DNA of 42,724 nt, from contig NZ_SMJU01000015.1 of the NCBI RefSeq assembly GCF_004348825.1, positions 87,046-129,769 on the forward strand. Direction: 5' to 3'. The stretch is from Arundinibacter roseus. GTDB taxonomy: Bacteria > Bacteroidota > Bacteroidia > Cytophagales > Spirosomataceae. The notes under the pieces were generated by a model, which did not search any database, was not told the DNA's origin, and saw only the letters and a program-made list of their open reading frames with translations. The position numbers and the translations under genes were made by a program. Below, one piece after another: positions 9,303 to 17,745 of the stretch (positions are counted from its first letter, which is position 1; every line of letters starts with the position of its first letter).

Positions 9303-9821
9303 TTAAAAAATACGTTGAATCTCTTCTTTCACAACTTTTAGTGCCTGTGTACAGGGCTGCACTTCCTGCTGAATGACACGCTCAAAAATTTTACGTGCCA
9401 GGTCGTTGGCCGGTGCTTCGGGTTGTACTTCTTCGGATGCCTGATTAATCAGCGCCTGTACTTCGTTGACGGCCTTGATGATCTGTTCCCAGGTGTCGTG
9501 GCTCATGTACAGCTGCTGCGCCAGATTATGGTTGAGTTCCTCGCGGATTTCCTGCAACAGAATTTGCTGAAATTCGAGAGCGTTGGAAGCCGAACCTACC
9601 GTACGAAGCAACAGCTGATTAGGCGTGATGCGTTCCAGAAAAAGGCACATTCGCTCGTAGGCCTGAATGCGGAGCGGCAGGATAATCTCCGTATTTTTGC
9701 TGCGAATATCCCATCTTTGCTTTTCAAAAATCTTTTCAGCCAGCGTAGTCAGAATCAGATAAAGGCCAAAAACGACGATGCCCGTGAGAATCACAAGCGT
9801 AATCATTGCATAAAGTTCCAT
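9303..9821 (-). CDS. Small membrane-anchored protein, DUF7935-like
   Basis: This 172-residue protein has one N-terminal membrane helix (about residues 6-28) followed by a mostly helical cytoplasmic region. The segment ILPLRIQAYERMCLFLERIT and the following helix resemble a conserved Bacteroidota family that I recall being labelled DUF7935. The family assignment is from memory. No enzyme motif is visible and the function is unknown. The gene lies 54 bp upstream of mutS2 on the same strand, so an operon is likely. It diverges from the IscA-like gene across a 169-bp intergenic region that must hold both promoters. Confidence 0.75.
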   Translation of the reverse strand: MELYAMITLVILTGIVVFGLYLILTTLAEKIFEKQRWDIRSKNTEIILPLRIQAYERMCLFLERITPNQLLLRTVGSASNALEFQQILLQEIREELNHNLAQQLYMSHDTWEQIIKAVNEVQALINQASEEVQPEAPANDLARKIFERVIQQEVQPCTQALKVVKEEIQRIF

Positions 9822-9990
9822 AGTAAATTACAAAAATCAGGAAATGAGATACGTGAATGTTGTCCTGAGCCAGCACGTGAGTCAACAACGCGTCCGTTTG
9901 GGGCATTGCACCAATCGAAACGCAAAATTACGAGGAAAGGTTGTAGGATTGTAACGCTTTTGCTTTTCCGTAAAAAAACAACAGGTACGC

Positions 9991-10311
9991 ATGACAAATC
10001 ATTTGCAACAGACCAACACCGTTTTGGAAGCCCCGGTTCAGATTTCGGCCCGGGCCAAAATGGAGATTTCAGAAACACTCACGGCAAACAAAATTCCCGA
10101 CAGCTACGGCCTGCGGGTAGGCCTGCGGGGCGGCGGGTGCAGCGCCACTTTTCTATTGGGTTTTGATACGGCCACAGACAAAGATCAGGTATACATCATC
10201 GAAGGAATTCAGGTTTTTATTGATAAGCGCCATCTGATGTATGTTTTGGGGGCAACCATTGATTATGAGGAGGGTGAAAATGGCCGGGGGTTTACGGTTA
10301 GCACAATCTAA
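9991..10311 (+). CDS. IscA/HesB-like protein with only one cysteine
   Basis: The 106-residue product has the HesB/IscA fold pattern: ISARAKMEISETL, then LRVGLRGGGCSATFLLGF, then the strand region VFIDKRHLMYVLGATIDYEE. Classical A-type carriers bind Fe-S through one cysteine in the GGC region plus a C-terminal CGC motif. Here Cys50 is the only cysteine in the whole protein, and the C-terminal position reads ENGRGFTVS. A normal three-cysteine cluster site is therefore impossible. The protein may bind a cluster as a dimer with other ligands, or it may have another role. The family assignment is good and the carrier function is doubtful. It begins with ATG and ends 71 bp before the histidine kinase gene on the same strand. 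Confidence 0.85.
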   Translation: MTNHLQQTNTVLEAPVQISARAKMEISETLTANKIPDSYGLRVGLRGGGCSATFLLGFDTATDKDQVYIIEGIQVFIDKRHLMYVLGATIDYEEGENGRGFTVSTI

Positions 10312-10382
10312 ATTTTGTAATCGGCGGATGCAATTTTTGGCACGATTTTAGGTCCTGAACCTATGTTTATAAATCCAGCGAA

Positions 10383-13300
10383 GTGTCCAAATTTTTCAAA
10401 AGATACTTTTTTTTACTCGCCGCCGCAATATCGCTATTGCTGGCGGTTGGGTTTTATTATGCAGATAAAGAGTCAATTACCGACGAGTCGTATCTGCATG
10501 GGGTGGAGGTGCGCCTCCAAAAGGAAATTGAACAGGCTCAGGAAAGTATAGCACAAGTAGCAGCTTTGCTGCCTGCTACGGACAAGCCTTTTTCTACATT
10601 GCTGGTAAAAAGCAATTATCCGTACTTTGTCTATCAGGATTCCACGCTTTTAATGTGGTCAGATAACCGGCTGATTACCAAAGATTATCTTCAAAACCAA
10701 CCGCTTTCACCTCTTGTCCCTTTTGAAAGTTCACAGGGGAAATTTATTCAGGTAAGCGAGCAGAAAAAAATCGGCGAAACTACTTACCGGATTTTTGCTT
10801 TTATTAAACTTTACTCCCTGTTCAAAAATCAGACGACCAATTTGCCCTCGGGCTACAATCCGCAGATTTTCAGGGTTTCTCCGGCACTCATAAGCCTCAA
10901 AGCTACCTCGGGCAAAGGCGCGATTCGTGCCAAAGACGGTCAGGTTTTGTTTTATACACAGCCACCGACCGACCCCATGTATCGCCATCAAATGGCTCCT
11001 TTTCAGACACTATTGTGGGTGTCCCTGGCTATTTTGTTTTTGGGGATTTATATGTTTGTATCTGTTCGCTACTTCCGGATCAGGCATCGCTACGGGCTCG
11101 GATTGGGCCTGTTGGTTTTCTTTATTGTGCTGGTTCGGGGGTTAATGCTGCGCTTTTCCATTCCGTTTGCTTTCTACGAAGGAAAAGTTTTTAATCCTCA
11201 ATACTATCAAGGCTCTTTTTTGGCACCTTCTCTCGGCGATCTGCTGCTCAATTGCCTGAGTGTTGGGTTTGTGATGGTGTACATCAACAGCGTTTATTTC
11301 AGGACCGTAACTTACCGACGACTAACCCGGAGCGGAATTGGGTTTCAGGCATTTTTTTCCTGTTTGATTCTGCTGGTAGGTTATGTAGCTTACTACATGT
11401 GTTACAGGGAGTTAGTTAATATTTATGAAAAATCATTTTTTACCCTCGACATCACCCTGAGTATTTCTTTCAGTGCCCTGAAATTTACTTCTCTTCTGAT
11501 TTTTATTATTCTTTCCGGAATTTATTTTCTGGTAATCAACCTCGTCACGAGCGTTTTCATCAGGCTCAATCCTGAACTGAAAATCGGGCTTGCCATTTTG
11601 GCGGGTAGTTTCCTATTGACTGTTTTGCTGGCGTGGCTCCTGCGCATCCCCTTCGAGTGGATTTTCCTGGTGCACGTCGGGTATGTCCTTGTACTTTACC
11701 TGAGTCGCCTGCCGAGGGCTTTTTTCGGCTTTCGCTACGCCACTACGGTTTACTATTTCGTGGGTGCGTTGGCATGTGCCATCCTGACTACCTACGTGGT
11801 AGAAATACAGGAAAGCAAAAAGGATGTGTTGAATAAAAAGGAATTTGGGGCGCAGTTGCTGTCTGAGCATGATCTTTTTACGGAGTTTTTGCTCAAAAAA
11901 AGCAGCGATCTCATCGCAGCTGATACTCAGTTAAAATCCGTTTTTGCCAAAAATCCACCGTTGGCGCGGGAGATTATTCAGCAGCGAATTCGAAATAAAT
12001 ACCTCGATCAGTATCAAAATCGCTACGAGGTGGAGATTTTTTCTTTTGACAAAACCGGAAACCCGCTCGATTCGCAAGCCGGAGCCCGGTCATGGAATTA
12101 TTATCAGGAAAAATACAACAGTCCGGCTAACGCCACCGAATATGCTTCGGTTTTTTTGGTTCGAGATACGCTCAAAGAGAATCTGAAACAATACGCAGGT
12201 TTCGTGACTCTTCGGCAAGAGGATGAAATTCTGGGCTATGTTCTGCTGAACCTGTGTCAGCGAGGAGAAAACACGCATGCACAATACCCGGATTTGCTAC
12301 TTGACGAACAGTTTGTACAAGCCCCCGAAACCCGAGAATATAGCTATGCCATTTTTGAAAAAGAGTCACAGATGTACAGCAGCGGTGCCTATAACTACGA
12401 GCGGAAGTTTCCATCCGAATTGCTAAGTGACTCGGCCTTATACATCAAAGGCAAAGACCTGCATGGGTTTCGTCATGTTGGGCAGGCAGGCAGCGATCAG
12501 CGAAGTATTGTGGTGTCGTCAAAGTCGTGGGAATGGCGGGGCATGATGGCCAATTTCTCCTTTCTATTCCTGATTTTGGTGTTGGTGGTTACGGTAGCAA
12601 TCGTGGGGCATGCGCTGCGTTACGGCTTTTCGGCTCTTCCGCTGACATACTCGACTAAGATTCAGGTGTTGCTCAATGCTGCCTTTATTTTGCCGTTACT
12701 TCTGATTTTATTCCTGATCCTGCGGGTTATTGGCTCCAACTATGAAGAAAATCAGCAGGATACATACCTAAAAGTTAGTCAGAATATTTCGGCAAATGTG
12801 CTGAGTTACATGGAAGATTTCAAGGAAGGAAAAATGAGTGAGGCATATTTGGAACAACAAATCGCCCAAATTGCGCGTGATGCGGATCTTGAAATTAATC
12901 TTTACGACACCACAGGTTATTTGCTTTTATCGTCCAAACCGCTCATTTATCAAAGTGGTTTATTGTCCGAATTAATTAATCCTTCTGCCCGAAAACAGAT
13001 TATTGAGCAAAAAGAAACGCAGGTATTGCTCAACGAATCGTTGGGAAGCATGACGTACAGTACGGCCTTTGCCGGGCTTAAATCCTTTGATCAGGAGTTG
13101 TTGGGAGTGGTAGGAATTCCGTTTTTTGATTCAAAACCGAGTCTCGAACGGCAAATAATCGAAATTGTGGCGTCATTGCTCATTGTATTTACGGGCATGC
13201 TGCTGATCTTCCTGCTCGTTTCGTATTGGGCCGCACATTTACTGATTGTGCCCCTGCGGGTCTTAACCCGAAGGATCAGTACGACAAATCTTAATCAACT

Positions 13301-14108
13301 GAATGAGCCGCTGCCGTGGAAGTCGAACGACGAAATCGGTACGCTGATCAAAAAATACAATCAAATGCTGGTCAATCTGGAACAGAATAAGCAGGTACTT
13401 TCGACCACCGAAAAACAATCGGCCTGGCGTGAAATGGCCCGGCAGGTAGCGCACGAAATTAAAAATCCGCTCACACCCATGAAGCTGACTTTGCAACAGC
13501 TGCAGCGGACAATCCGGCGCGATGACCCCGAAGCACTGGAAAAAGTGAGTAAAGCGATGGGCTCTATTATCGACCAAATCGACAACATTGGTCATATTGC
13601 GCAGTCTTTCTCAGATATTGCCCGCATGCCACCGCCCCAAAAAGAAGTCTTTGAAGTAACTTCCGTACTAAACAAGGCGTACGAACTCTACGCAAGCGAC
13701 CGAAATATTACGTTTAATCGCGACGTACAGGCCGGACCTTTATACGTAAAAGGAGATCGGAAGCAATTTGGGGCAAGTGTTACAAATCTAATAATCAACG
13801 CCAAGCAGTCAGTGCCCGAAGGTCGCCCGGCTGTGATTGGGATGAAATTGTATGTACACAAAGAAGCCGTGATGATTGAAATTCAGGACAACGGCAGCGG
13901 GATTTCCCCAACCATAAAAAACCGGGTGTTTCTTCCAAACTTCACCACCCGGGTAGATGGCAGCGGGCTGGGACTGGCGATGGCCAAGCGGATTATTGAA
14001 CACGCCGGCGGCAGCATCTGGTTCGAAACCGAAGTAGATAAAGGCACTACGTTTTTTCTGTCGATCCCGCTTGAAAAAACGGAGGACGCAGCCCCCAAAA
14101 GTGCTTAA
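10383..14108 (+). CDS. Large multi-pass sensor histidine kinase (NtrY-like catalytic core)
   Basis: This 1241-residue kinase starts at a GTG. That start keeps the first membrane helix (residues 8-25); no in-frame ATG upstream is apparent. An extracytoplasmic segment (about 26-205) is followed by a block of roughly seven to eight membrane helices (to about 480), a second external segment, two more helices, a third external segment and a last helix leading into a HAMP domain. The catalytic core has the H-box REMARQVAHEIKNPLTPMKL with phospho-acceptor His1024, N-box LIINAKQS, G1 DNGSGIS, F-box NFTTR and G2 GSGLGLAMAKRI. It resembles NtrY-type kinases. No receiver domain or response regulator is present in the window, so the partner is unknown. 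The stop overlaps the stop of the convergent NUMOD4 gene by four bases. Confidence 0.92.
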   Translation: MSKFFKRYFFLLAAAISLLLAVGFYYADKESITDESYLHGVEVRLQKEIEQAQESIAQVAALLPATDKPFSTLLVKSNYPYFVYQDSTLLMWSDNRLITKDYLQNQPLSPLVPFESSQGKFIQVSEQKKIGETTYRIFAFIKLYSLFKNQTTNLPSGYNPQIFRVSPALISLKATSGKGAIRAKDGQVLFYTQPPTDPMYRHQMAPFQTLLWVSLAILFLGIYMFVSVRYFRIRHRYGLGLGLLVFFIVLVRGLMLRFSIPFAFYEGKVFNPQYYQGSFLAPSLGDLLLNCLSVGFVMVYINSVYFRTVTYRRLTRSGIGFQAFFSCLILLVGYVAYYMCYRELVNIYEKSFFTLDITLSISFSALKFTSLLIFIILSGIYFLVINLVTSVFIRLNPELKIGLAILAGSFLLTVLLAWLLRIPFEWIFLVHVGYVLVLYLSRLPRAFFGFRYATTVYYFVGALACAILTTYVVEIQESKKDVLNKKEFGAQLLSEHDLFTEFLLKKSSDLIAADTQLKSVFAKNPPLAREIIQQRIRNKYLDQYQNRYEVEIFSFDKTGNPLDSQAGARSWNYYQEKYNSPANATEYASVFLVRDTLKENLKQYAGFVTLRQEDEILGYVLLNLCQRGENTHAQYPDLLLDEQFVQAPETREYSYAIFEKESQMYSSGAYNYERKFPSELLSDSALYIKGKDLHGFRHVGQAGSDQRSIVVSSKSWEWRGMMANFSFLFLILVLVVTVAIVGHALRYGFSALPLTYSTKIQVLLNAAFILPLLLILFLILRVIGSNYEENQQDTYLKVSQNISANVLSYMEDFKEGKMSEAYLEQQIAQIARDADLEINLYDTTGYLLLSSKPLIYQSGLLSELINPSARKQIIEQKETQVLLNESLGSMTYSTAFAGLKSFDQELLGVVGIPFFDSKPSLERQIIEIVASLLIVFTGMLLIFLLVSYWAAHLLIVPLRVLTRRISTTNLNQLNEPLPWKSNDEIGTLIKKYNQMLVNLEQNKQVLSTTEKQSAWREMARQVAHEIKNPLTPMKLTLQQLQRTIRRDDPEALEKVSKAMGSIIDQIDNIGHIAQSFSDIARMPPPQKEVFEVTSVLNKAYELYASDRNITFNRDVQAGPLYVKGDRKQFGASVTNLIINAKQSVPEGRPAVIGMKLYVHKEAVMIEIQDNGSGISPTIKNRVFLPNFTTRVDGSGLGLAMAKRIIEHAGGSIWFETEVDKGTTFFLSIPLEKTEDAAPKSA

Positions 14109-14677
14109 TCTTCCAGCGTTACGTGTTTCCAGTTCTCGCCCGATCGGATGCGGTTGAGTTGCGTGTGCGTAATGCCAAACTGCTTGGCAATCATTTTTAA
14201 CCGGTTATTCTCATTCTTAAGCAGTTTTTTGATCATCCGTACCTTCGTTTCGGTGAGTTTATAATTGCTCGTGCGGCGGGGCATCACCCGATTGATGAAC
14301 GCTGGATTTTCGCGGTTATGCTCCGTCATTTCGGTTTTAGTAACCCACTTCAAGTTCTGATGAAAGTTGTTCTGTTTATCAAAATCCAGGTGAATGACGT
14401 ACTTCTGTTCATCACTGGTTTTTTTTAAAAAATAATCCGCTACAAGTTTATGAACGTACCGATTTATAGTGCGACCTCCGGTTACACGAATGTTCAGCGA
14501 ACGATACCCCTGAATGACCGATCCCTTGATGATTGTACCTTCTTCCGGATCGCTCTGAAAACTCTTTAACCGGCCATAATTTGATACTTCGTAGTGAGGC
14601 GCATTTTCAATTTCTTCAAAATTTATTCTAACCCACACTTCATTCCAAAAGCTTTTAGTATTCTTCGTTTCTTTCAT
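14105..14677 (-). CDS. NUMOD4/HNH endonuclease-like protein with C-terminal HTH
   Basis: The 190-residue protein has a NUMOD4-like N-terminus (VWVRINF... HYEVSNYGRLKS), then an HNH_3-like region and a helix-turn-helix-like C-terminus (MIAKQFGITHTQLNRIRSGE). The HNH core can be traced through His76 (YVHKLVADYF), His96-Leu-Asp (VIHLDFDKQNN), NLKWVT and His120. The usual Asn before the central His is Ile95, so nuclease activity is uncertain. Such proteins resemble homing endonucleases of phages and introns, but no intron, intein or phage gene is visible here. A DNA-binding role is an alternative. Both stop codons share the TTAA at 14105-14108 with the convergent kinase gene. Confidence 0.85.
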   Translation of the reverse strand: MKETKNTKSFWNEVWVRINFEEIENAPHYEVSNYGRLKSFQSDPEEGTIIKGSVIQGYRSLNIRVTGGRTINRYVHKLVADYFLKKTSDEQKYVIHLDFDKQNNFHQNLKWVTKTEMTEHNRENPAFINRVMPRRTSNYKLTETKVRMIKKLLKNENNRLKMIAKQFGITHTQLNRIRSGENWKHVTLED

Positions 14678-15117
14678 CGGGTTATTGGCAGTTAGGTTAA
14701 TGGCTGTTGATTTTTATGTTTACTGTTTATAAGACATAAGTTAAACAAAACCAGGAGTTAAGGAGATTGTTTACGTAAATTTTTAATAAAATAATGGTTG
14801 ACAGCTAGCAAGAAAGGAATGCCTCTCTAAGTTAGTTTATGAAAAGTTCCACAAAATAGCATGTCTACTCACTATAAACATTGGTTAGTCAATTTATGTT
14901 GAATATTTATGAAAAAAAATAACGAATGCCTTAGTATCGCTGTTTATCCACTATTTAAAGCAGTTTTAGGTTACTTAAACCAGACCAATTGGCAAGTTCA
15001 GTATAGGCCGGGCCCGAATTTTTAGTATACATTTTTATCTTTATTTTCCTCGATACCTGAACTACTGACAAAAAGTATTTGACTAACGAAAAGGTTTATC
15101 AGTAAAAACAAAATCAC
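14678..15117. other. AT-rich intergenic region without a gene
   Basis: These 440 bp separate the start of the NUMOD4 gene (minus) from the CoA-binding gene (plus), so promoters for both must lie here. I found no coding frame, strong hairpin, tRNA-like structure or repeat. A GC-rich patch GGCCGGGCCCG near 15007 is the only compositional oddity. Confidence 0.6.
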
Positions 15118-15477
15118 ATGAAAAAGACACTGATCATTGGCGCTACTACCAACCCCGGTCGCTATGCGTATCTTGCCGCTCACCGATTAAAACAATATGG
15201 GCATCCGATTGTTCAGGTGGGGCTTCGGGACGGAGAGGTAGCCGGTGAGCCCATAGAAACGCAAAAGTTGCCCTTTCCGGATGTTGACACGGTTACGCTA
15301 TACGTAGGGCCGCGCAATCAGCCCGAGTACTACGATTTTGTGATTAGTTTATCGCCGAAGCGGGTAATTTTTAATCCCGGAACAGAAAATCCGGATTTTG
15401 AAGAGTTATTGAAACAGCATGAGATCGAGCCGCTCGAAGCCTGTACGCTCGTGATGTTGGCTACGGGACACTATTAA
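15118..15477 (+). CDS. CoA-binding domain protein
   Basis: This 119-residue single-domain protein has the Rossmann-type CoA_binding_2 fold (YccU-like). It opens with LIIGATTNPGRYAYLAAHRL, where the loop after the first strand would contact nucleotide, and includes VDTVTLYVGP and FNPGTENPDFEELL. Full-length CoA-binding proteins of this family are about 120-140 residues and lack the ligase domains of succinyl-CoA synthetase. The physiological role is not known. The gene stands alone. A perfect inverted repeat begins 4 bp after the stop, and the next gene, fabH, converges on it. Confidence 0.85.
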   Translation: MKKTLIIGATTNPGRYAYLAAHRLKQYGHPIVQVGLRDGEVAGEPIETQKLPFPDVDTVTLYVGPRNQPEYYDFVISLSPKRVIFNPGTENPDFEELLKQHEIEPLEACTLVMLATGHY

Positions 15478-15481
15478 ATCT

Positions 15482-15520
15482 CTAAACCTGTAAGGTTTCA
15501 GAACAATCTTACAGGTTTAG
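15482..15520. terminator. Perfect 13-bp inverted repeat between convergent genes
   Basis: Arms at 15482-15494 and 15508-15520 (CTAAACCTGTAAG and its reverse complement) are separated by 13 nt. It lies between the stops of the CoA-binding gene and fabH and probably stops transcription from both sides. The T-runs on either side are weak. Confidence 0.6.
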
Positions 15521-15552
15521 AATGATTTTGATTATCCAGGTGTTGAAAAAAA

Positions 15553-16554
15553 CTACCAGCGAATCAGCGCCGATGCCCACGTAAAACCGCTGCCAAAAGC
15601 GGCAAGACAGAGCAGATCGCCGGACTGTACACGTCCCTGTTCACAGGCCTCAGCCAAAGCAATTGGAATAGAAGCGGCAGTGGTATTTCCAAATCGCTCG
15701 ATGTTGTTGACCACGCGTTCAGGCGCAAGGCCAAGCTGCTGACGTACGTAGTCGCTGATGCGGATGTTGGCCTGATGCGGAATCAGCAGGCTGATGTCGT
15801 TTGCCGTGTACTGATTTGCTTCGAGTGCTTCCTCAATCACCTCACCAAAACGGAGTACGGCATGTTTGAAAACCGCATTTCCGTTCATAACCACGTCAAA
15901 GCCACCTTCGTCGACCATTTCTTTCGTAGCTGAGCGGCCCGGGCGACTGCTTCCGGGATCTTTTACGTACAAATCCTCGGCAAACCGACCGTCCGCATGC
16001 AGGTGTGTGGACAAAATCCGGTGCGTCGGATCGTCGGTAGCCTGCATGACGGCAGCACCTGCGCCATCGCCAAAAATAACGGCTACGTTGCGCCCGGCGG
16101 TACTTTTATTAATCCAGGAAGATTGTATTTCAGACCCAACCACGAGGGCCGTTTTGTACATGCCCGATTTTATAAACTGATCGGCGATCGAAAGTGCGTA
16201 GACAAAACCCGAGCATTGCTCACGAATGTCAATGACGGGTTTTCCATCCATGCCCAATTCACGCTGCATCAGGAATGCCGATCCGGGAAAAAAATAATCG
16301 GGTGTGATTGTGGCGTACACAATTACGTCTACCTCATTTGGTGTAAGTCCGGCATGTGTCAATGCCATGCGCGAAGCAGCCGTAGCCATGCTTGCGTTGG
16401 TCTCTTTTCCGTAGGTAAAATAGCGACGTTCTTTAATGCCCGTGCGCTCCTGAATCCATTCGTCAGATGTTTCCATCCATTGAGTCAGGTCGTTATTGGT
16501 TACTACCTTTTCGGGTACATAATACCCAACTCCGGTAATACGTGCATGCGGCAT
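15553..16554 (-). CDS. fabH: Beta-ketoacyl-ACP synthase III
   Basis: FabH condenses acetyl-CoA or a branched acyl-CoA with malonyl-ACP to start fatty acid synthesis. The 333-residue product matches the family length. It shows the complete catalytic triad: Cys114 in EQCSGFVYAL, His260 in IPHQANIRI and Asn290 in ERFGNTTAAS. The N-terminus ITGVGYYVPEKVVTN and the glycine-rich end FGSGFTWASALIRW are typical. Bacteroidota often carry several FabH paralogues, and some act in other acyl pathways, so the substrate is not certain. It lies 62 bp downstream of purS on the same strand and could be read from the same transcript. No plsX or other fab gene is adjacent. Confidence 0.93.
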   Translation of the reverse strand: MPHARITGVGYYVPEKVVTNNDLTQWMETSDEWIQERTGIKERRYFTYGKETNASMATAASRMALTHAGLTPNEVDVIVYATITPDYFFPGSAFLMQRELGMDGKPVIDIREQCSGFVYALSIADQFIKSGMYKTALVVGSEIQSSWINKSTAGRNVAVIFGDGAGAAVMQATDDPTHRILSTHLHADGRFAEDLYVKDPGSSRPGRSATKEMVDEGGFDVVMNGNAVFKHAVLRFGEVIEEALEANQYTANDISLLIPHQANIRISDYVRQQLGLAPERVVNNIERFGNTTAASIPIALAEACEQGRVQSGDLLCLAAFGSGFTWASALIRW

Positions 16555-16616
16555 GGGACGGGGTTTTCAGGCCAGAAAAAAATAAAAATGCAGGAAATGA
16601 TTTGAATAAACCCGAT

Positions 16617-16868
16617 TTAGGCGGGCTGTATATCATACGTAAACTCCTCCATAATGAGGTTGGCGAGCAGCTTTTCGCAGGCAGTTTTTACTTTGGACTC
16701 CGCCTCGGCAGCATCGGCGGCTTCGAGCCGAATGGTAATGTGTTTGCCAATTCTGACGTCATCTACCTGATCAATTCCCAGGTTATGCAGTCCTAATTTT
16801 ACGGCTTTGCCCTGTGGATCAAGAATTTCCTTAATGGGCATTATATTGATGTTGGCAACAAATTGCAT
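16617..16868 (-). CDS. purS: Phosphoribosylformylglycinamidine synthase subunit PurS
   Basis: The 83-residue product matches PurS, the small subunit that bridges PurL and PurQ in the fourth step of purine synthesis in organisms with a split FGAM synthetase. Diagnostic features are the N-terminal strand MQFVANINIMP, then LDPQGKAVKLGLHNLG and VDDVRIGKHITIRLEA, and the C-terminal helix with KLLANLIMEEFTYDI. I start at ATG 16868. An in-frame ATG at 16922 would add 18 residues not typical of the family. purL and purQ are not in this window. The 151 bp upstream to pssA suggest its own promoter. Confidence 0.9.
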   Translation of the reverse strand: MQFVANINIMPIKEILDPQGKAVKLGLHNLGIDQVDDVRIGKHITIRLEAADAAEAESKVKTACEKLLANLIMEEFTYDIQPA

Positions 16869-17019
16869 GATAGGTAGCGCTAAAAAGTTGATCGGGTATG
16901 TTTGGATGATTTTTCGGTGCAAAAATGCAACAAAATATACGGCTTACCAATTCAGGTACTTCTTTTTCCCAAAGTTGGGCTGGTGAATGTTGCCTTTTCC
17001 ATCTATGAAAATTCCCGGT

Positions 17020-17730
17020 TCAGGATGATTTTGCTGTATTGCGGGTACTGATCCACAGTCCGGCACTCAACAGGATGTACAGGCCAATGATCATAGGAAC
17101 GGCGAGGAAGTTCAGAAAGAGCACAAGTACCGCCGATACGAGCAGAAACAGGTACCGGATTTCATTGCCTTTCCAGCCGAAAGACTTGAATTTAAGGGCA
17201 AAAAGGGGTAGTTCTGAAATCATCAAAAATGACATAACTCCTGTAAAAATCAGCAGGTTCGTAGTGTTAACAATGACCGATTCCCAGGCAGGATAAAACT
17301 CAATGATGAATGGAAAAGAGGCGATCAGCAGCCCGTTGGCGGGAGTCGGTACGCCAATGAACGAGTCGCTCTGCCGGGGGTCAATGTTGAATTTAGCCAA
17401 CCTCAGGGCCGAACAAACTGCAATCAAAAAAGCCAGGTTCGGAATCCAGATATCGGCCAGATCGGGTACGCTGCGCATCAGCAATTGGTAGATAATGATG
17501 GCCGGAAGTACGCCAAAGGTAGTCATGTCGGCGAGCGAATCCAGTTCTTTTCCAATCTCGGAGCTCACGCGCAGGAGTCGGGCGGCAAAGCCATCAAAAA
17601 AGTCGAATACAGCTGCCAGGCCCATCAGTGCGCAGGACAGCAGCATGTTATTATGAAATACCTCCACAATACCCACGCATCCACAGAGGAGGTTGGCACA
17701 GGTGAGGGCGTTGGGAATGTGGCGTTTCAT
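17020..17730 (-). CDS. pssA: CDP-diacylglycerol-serine O-phosphatidyltransferase
   Basis: The 236-residue membrane enzyme makes phosphatidylserine from CDP-diacylglycerol and serine, the precursor of phosphatidylethanolamine. The CDP-alcohol phosphotransferase signature is intact: D43-F-F-D46-G47-FA-A50-R51, G60, D64 and D68. The start IPNALTCANLLCGCVGI fits bacterial type II PssA, and several membrane helices follow to the C-terminus. It lies 15 bp downstream of the MBL-fold hydrolase gene on the same strand, so the two are probably one operon. The partner decarboxylase gene psd is not in the window. Other CDP-alcohol transferases such as PgsA share the motif, but the N-terminal sequence favours PssA. 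Confidence 0.9.
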   Translation of the reverse strand: MKRHIPNALTCANLLCGCVGIVEVFHNNMLLSCALMGLAAVFDFFDGFAARLLRVSSEIGKELDSLADMTTFGVLPAIIIYQLLMRSVPDLADIWIPNLAFLIAVCSALRLAKFNIDPRQSDSFIGVPTPANGLLIASFPFIIEFYPAWESVIVNTTNLLIFTGVMSFLMISELPLFALKFKSFGWKGNEIRYLFLLVSAVLVLFLNFLAVPMIIGLYILLSAGLWISTRNTAKSS

Positions 17731-17745
17731 TGCGCTGCGTGGGGG

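Noticed and set aside
10336-10369. Possible promoter TTTG-N22-TATGTTTA before the histidine kinase
   Set aside because: The spacing is too long and the -7 match is imperfect; it would leave almost no leader before GTG 10383.
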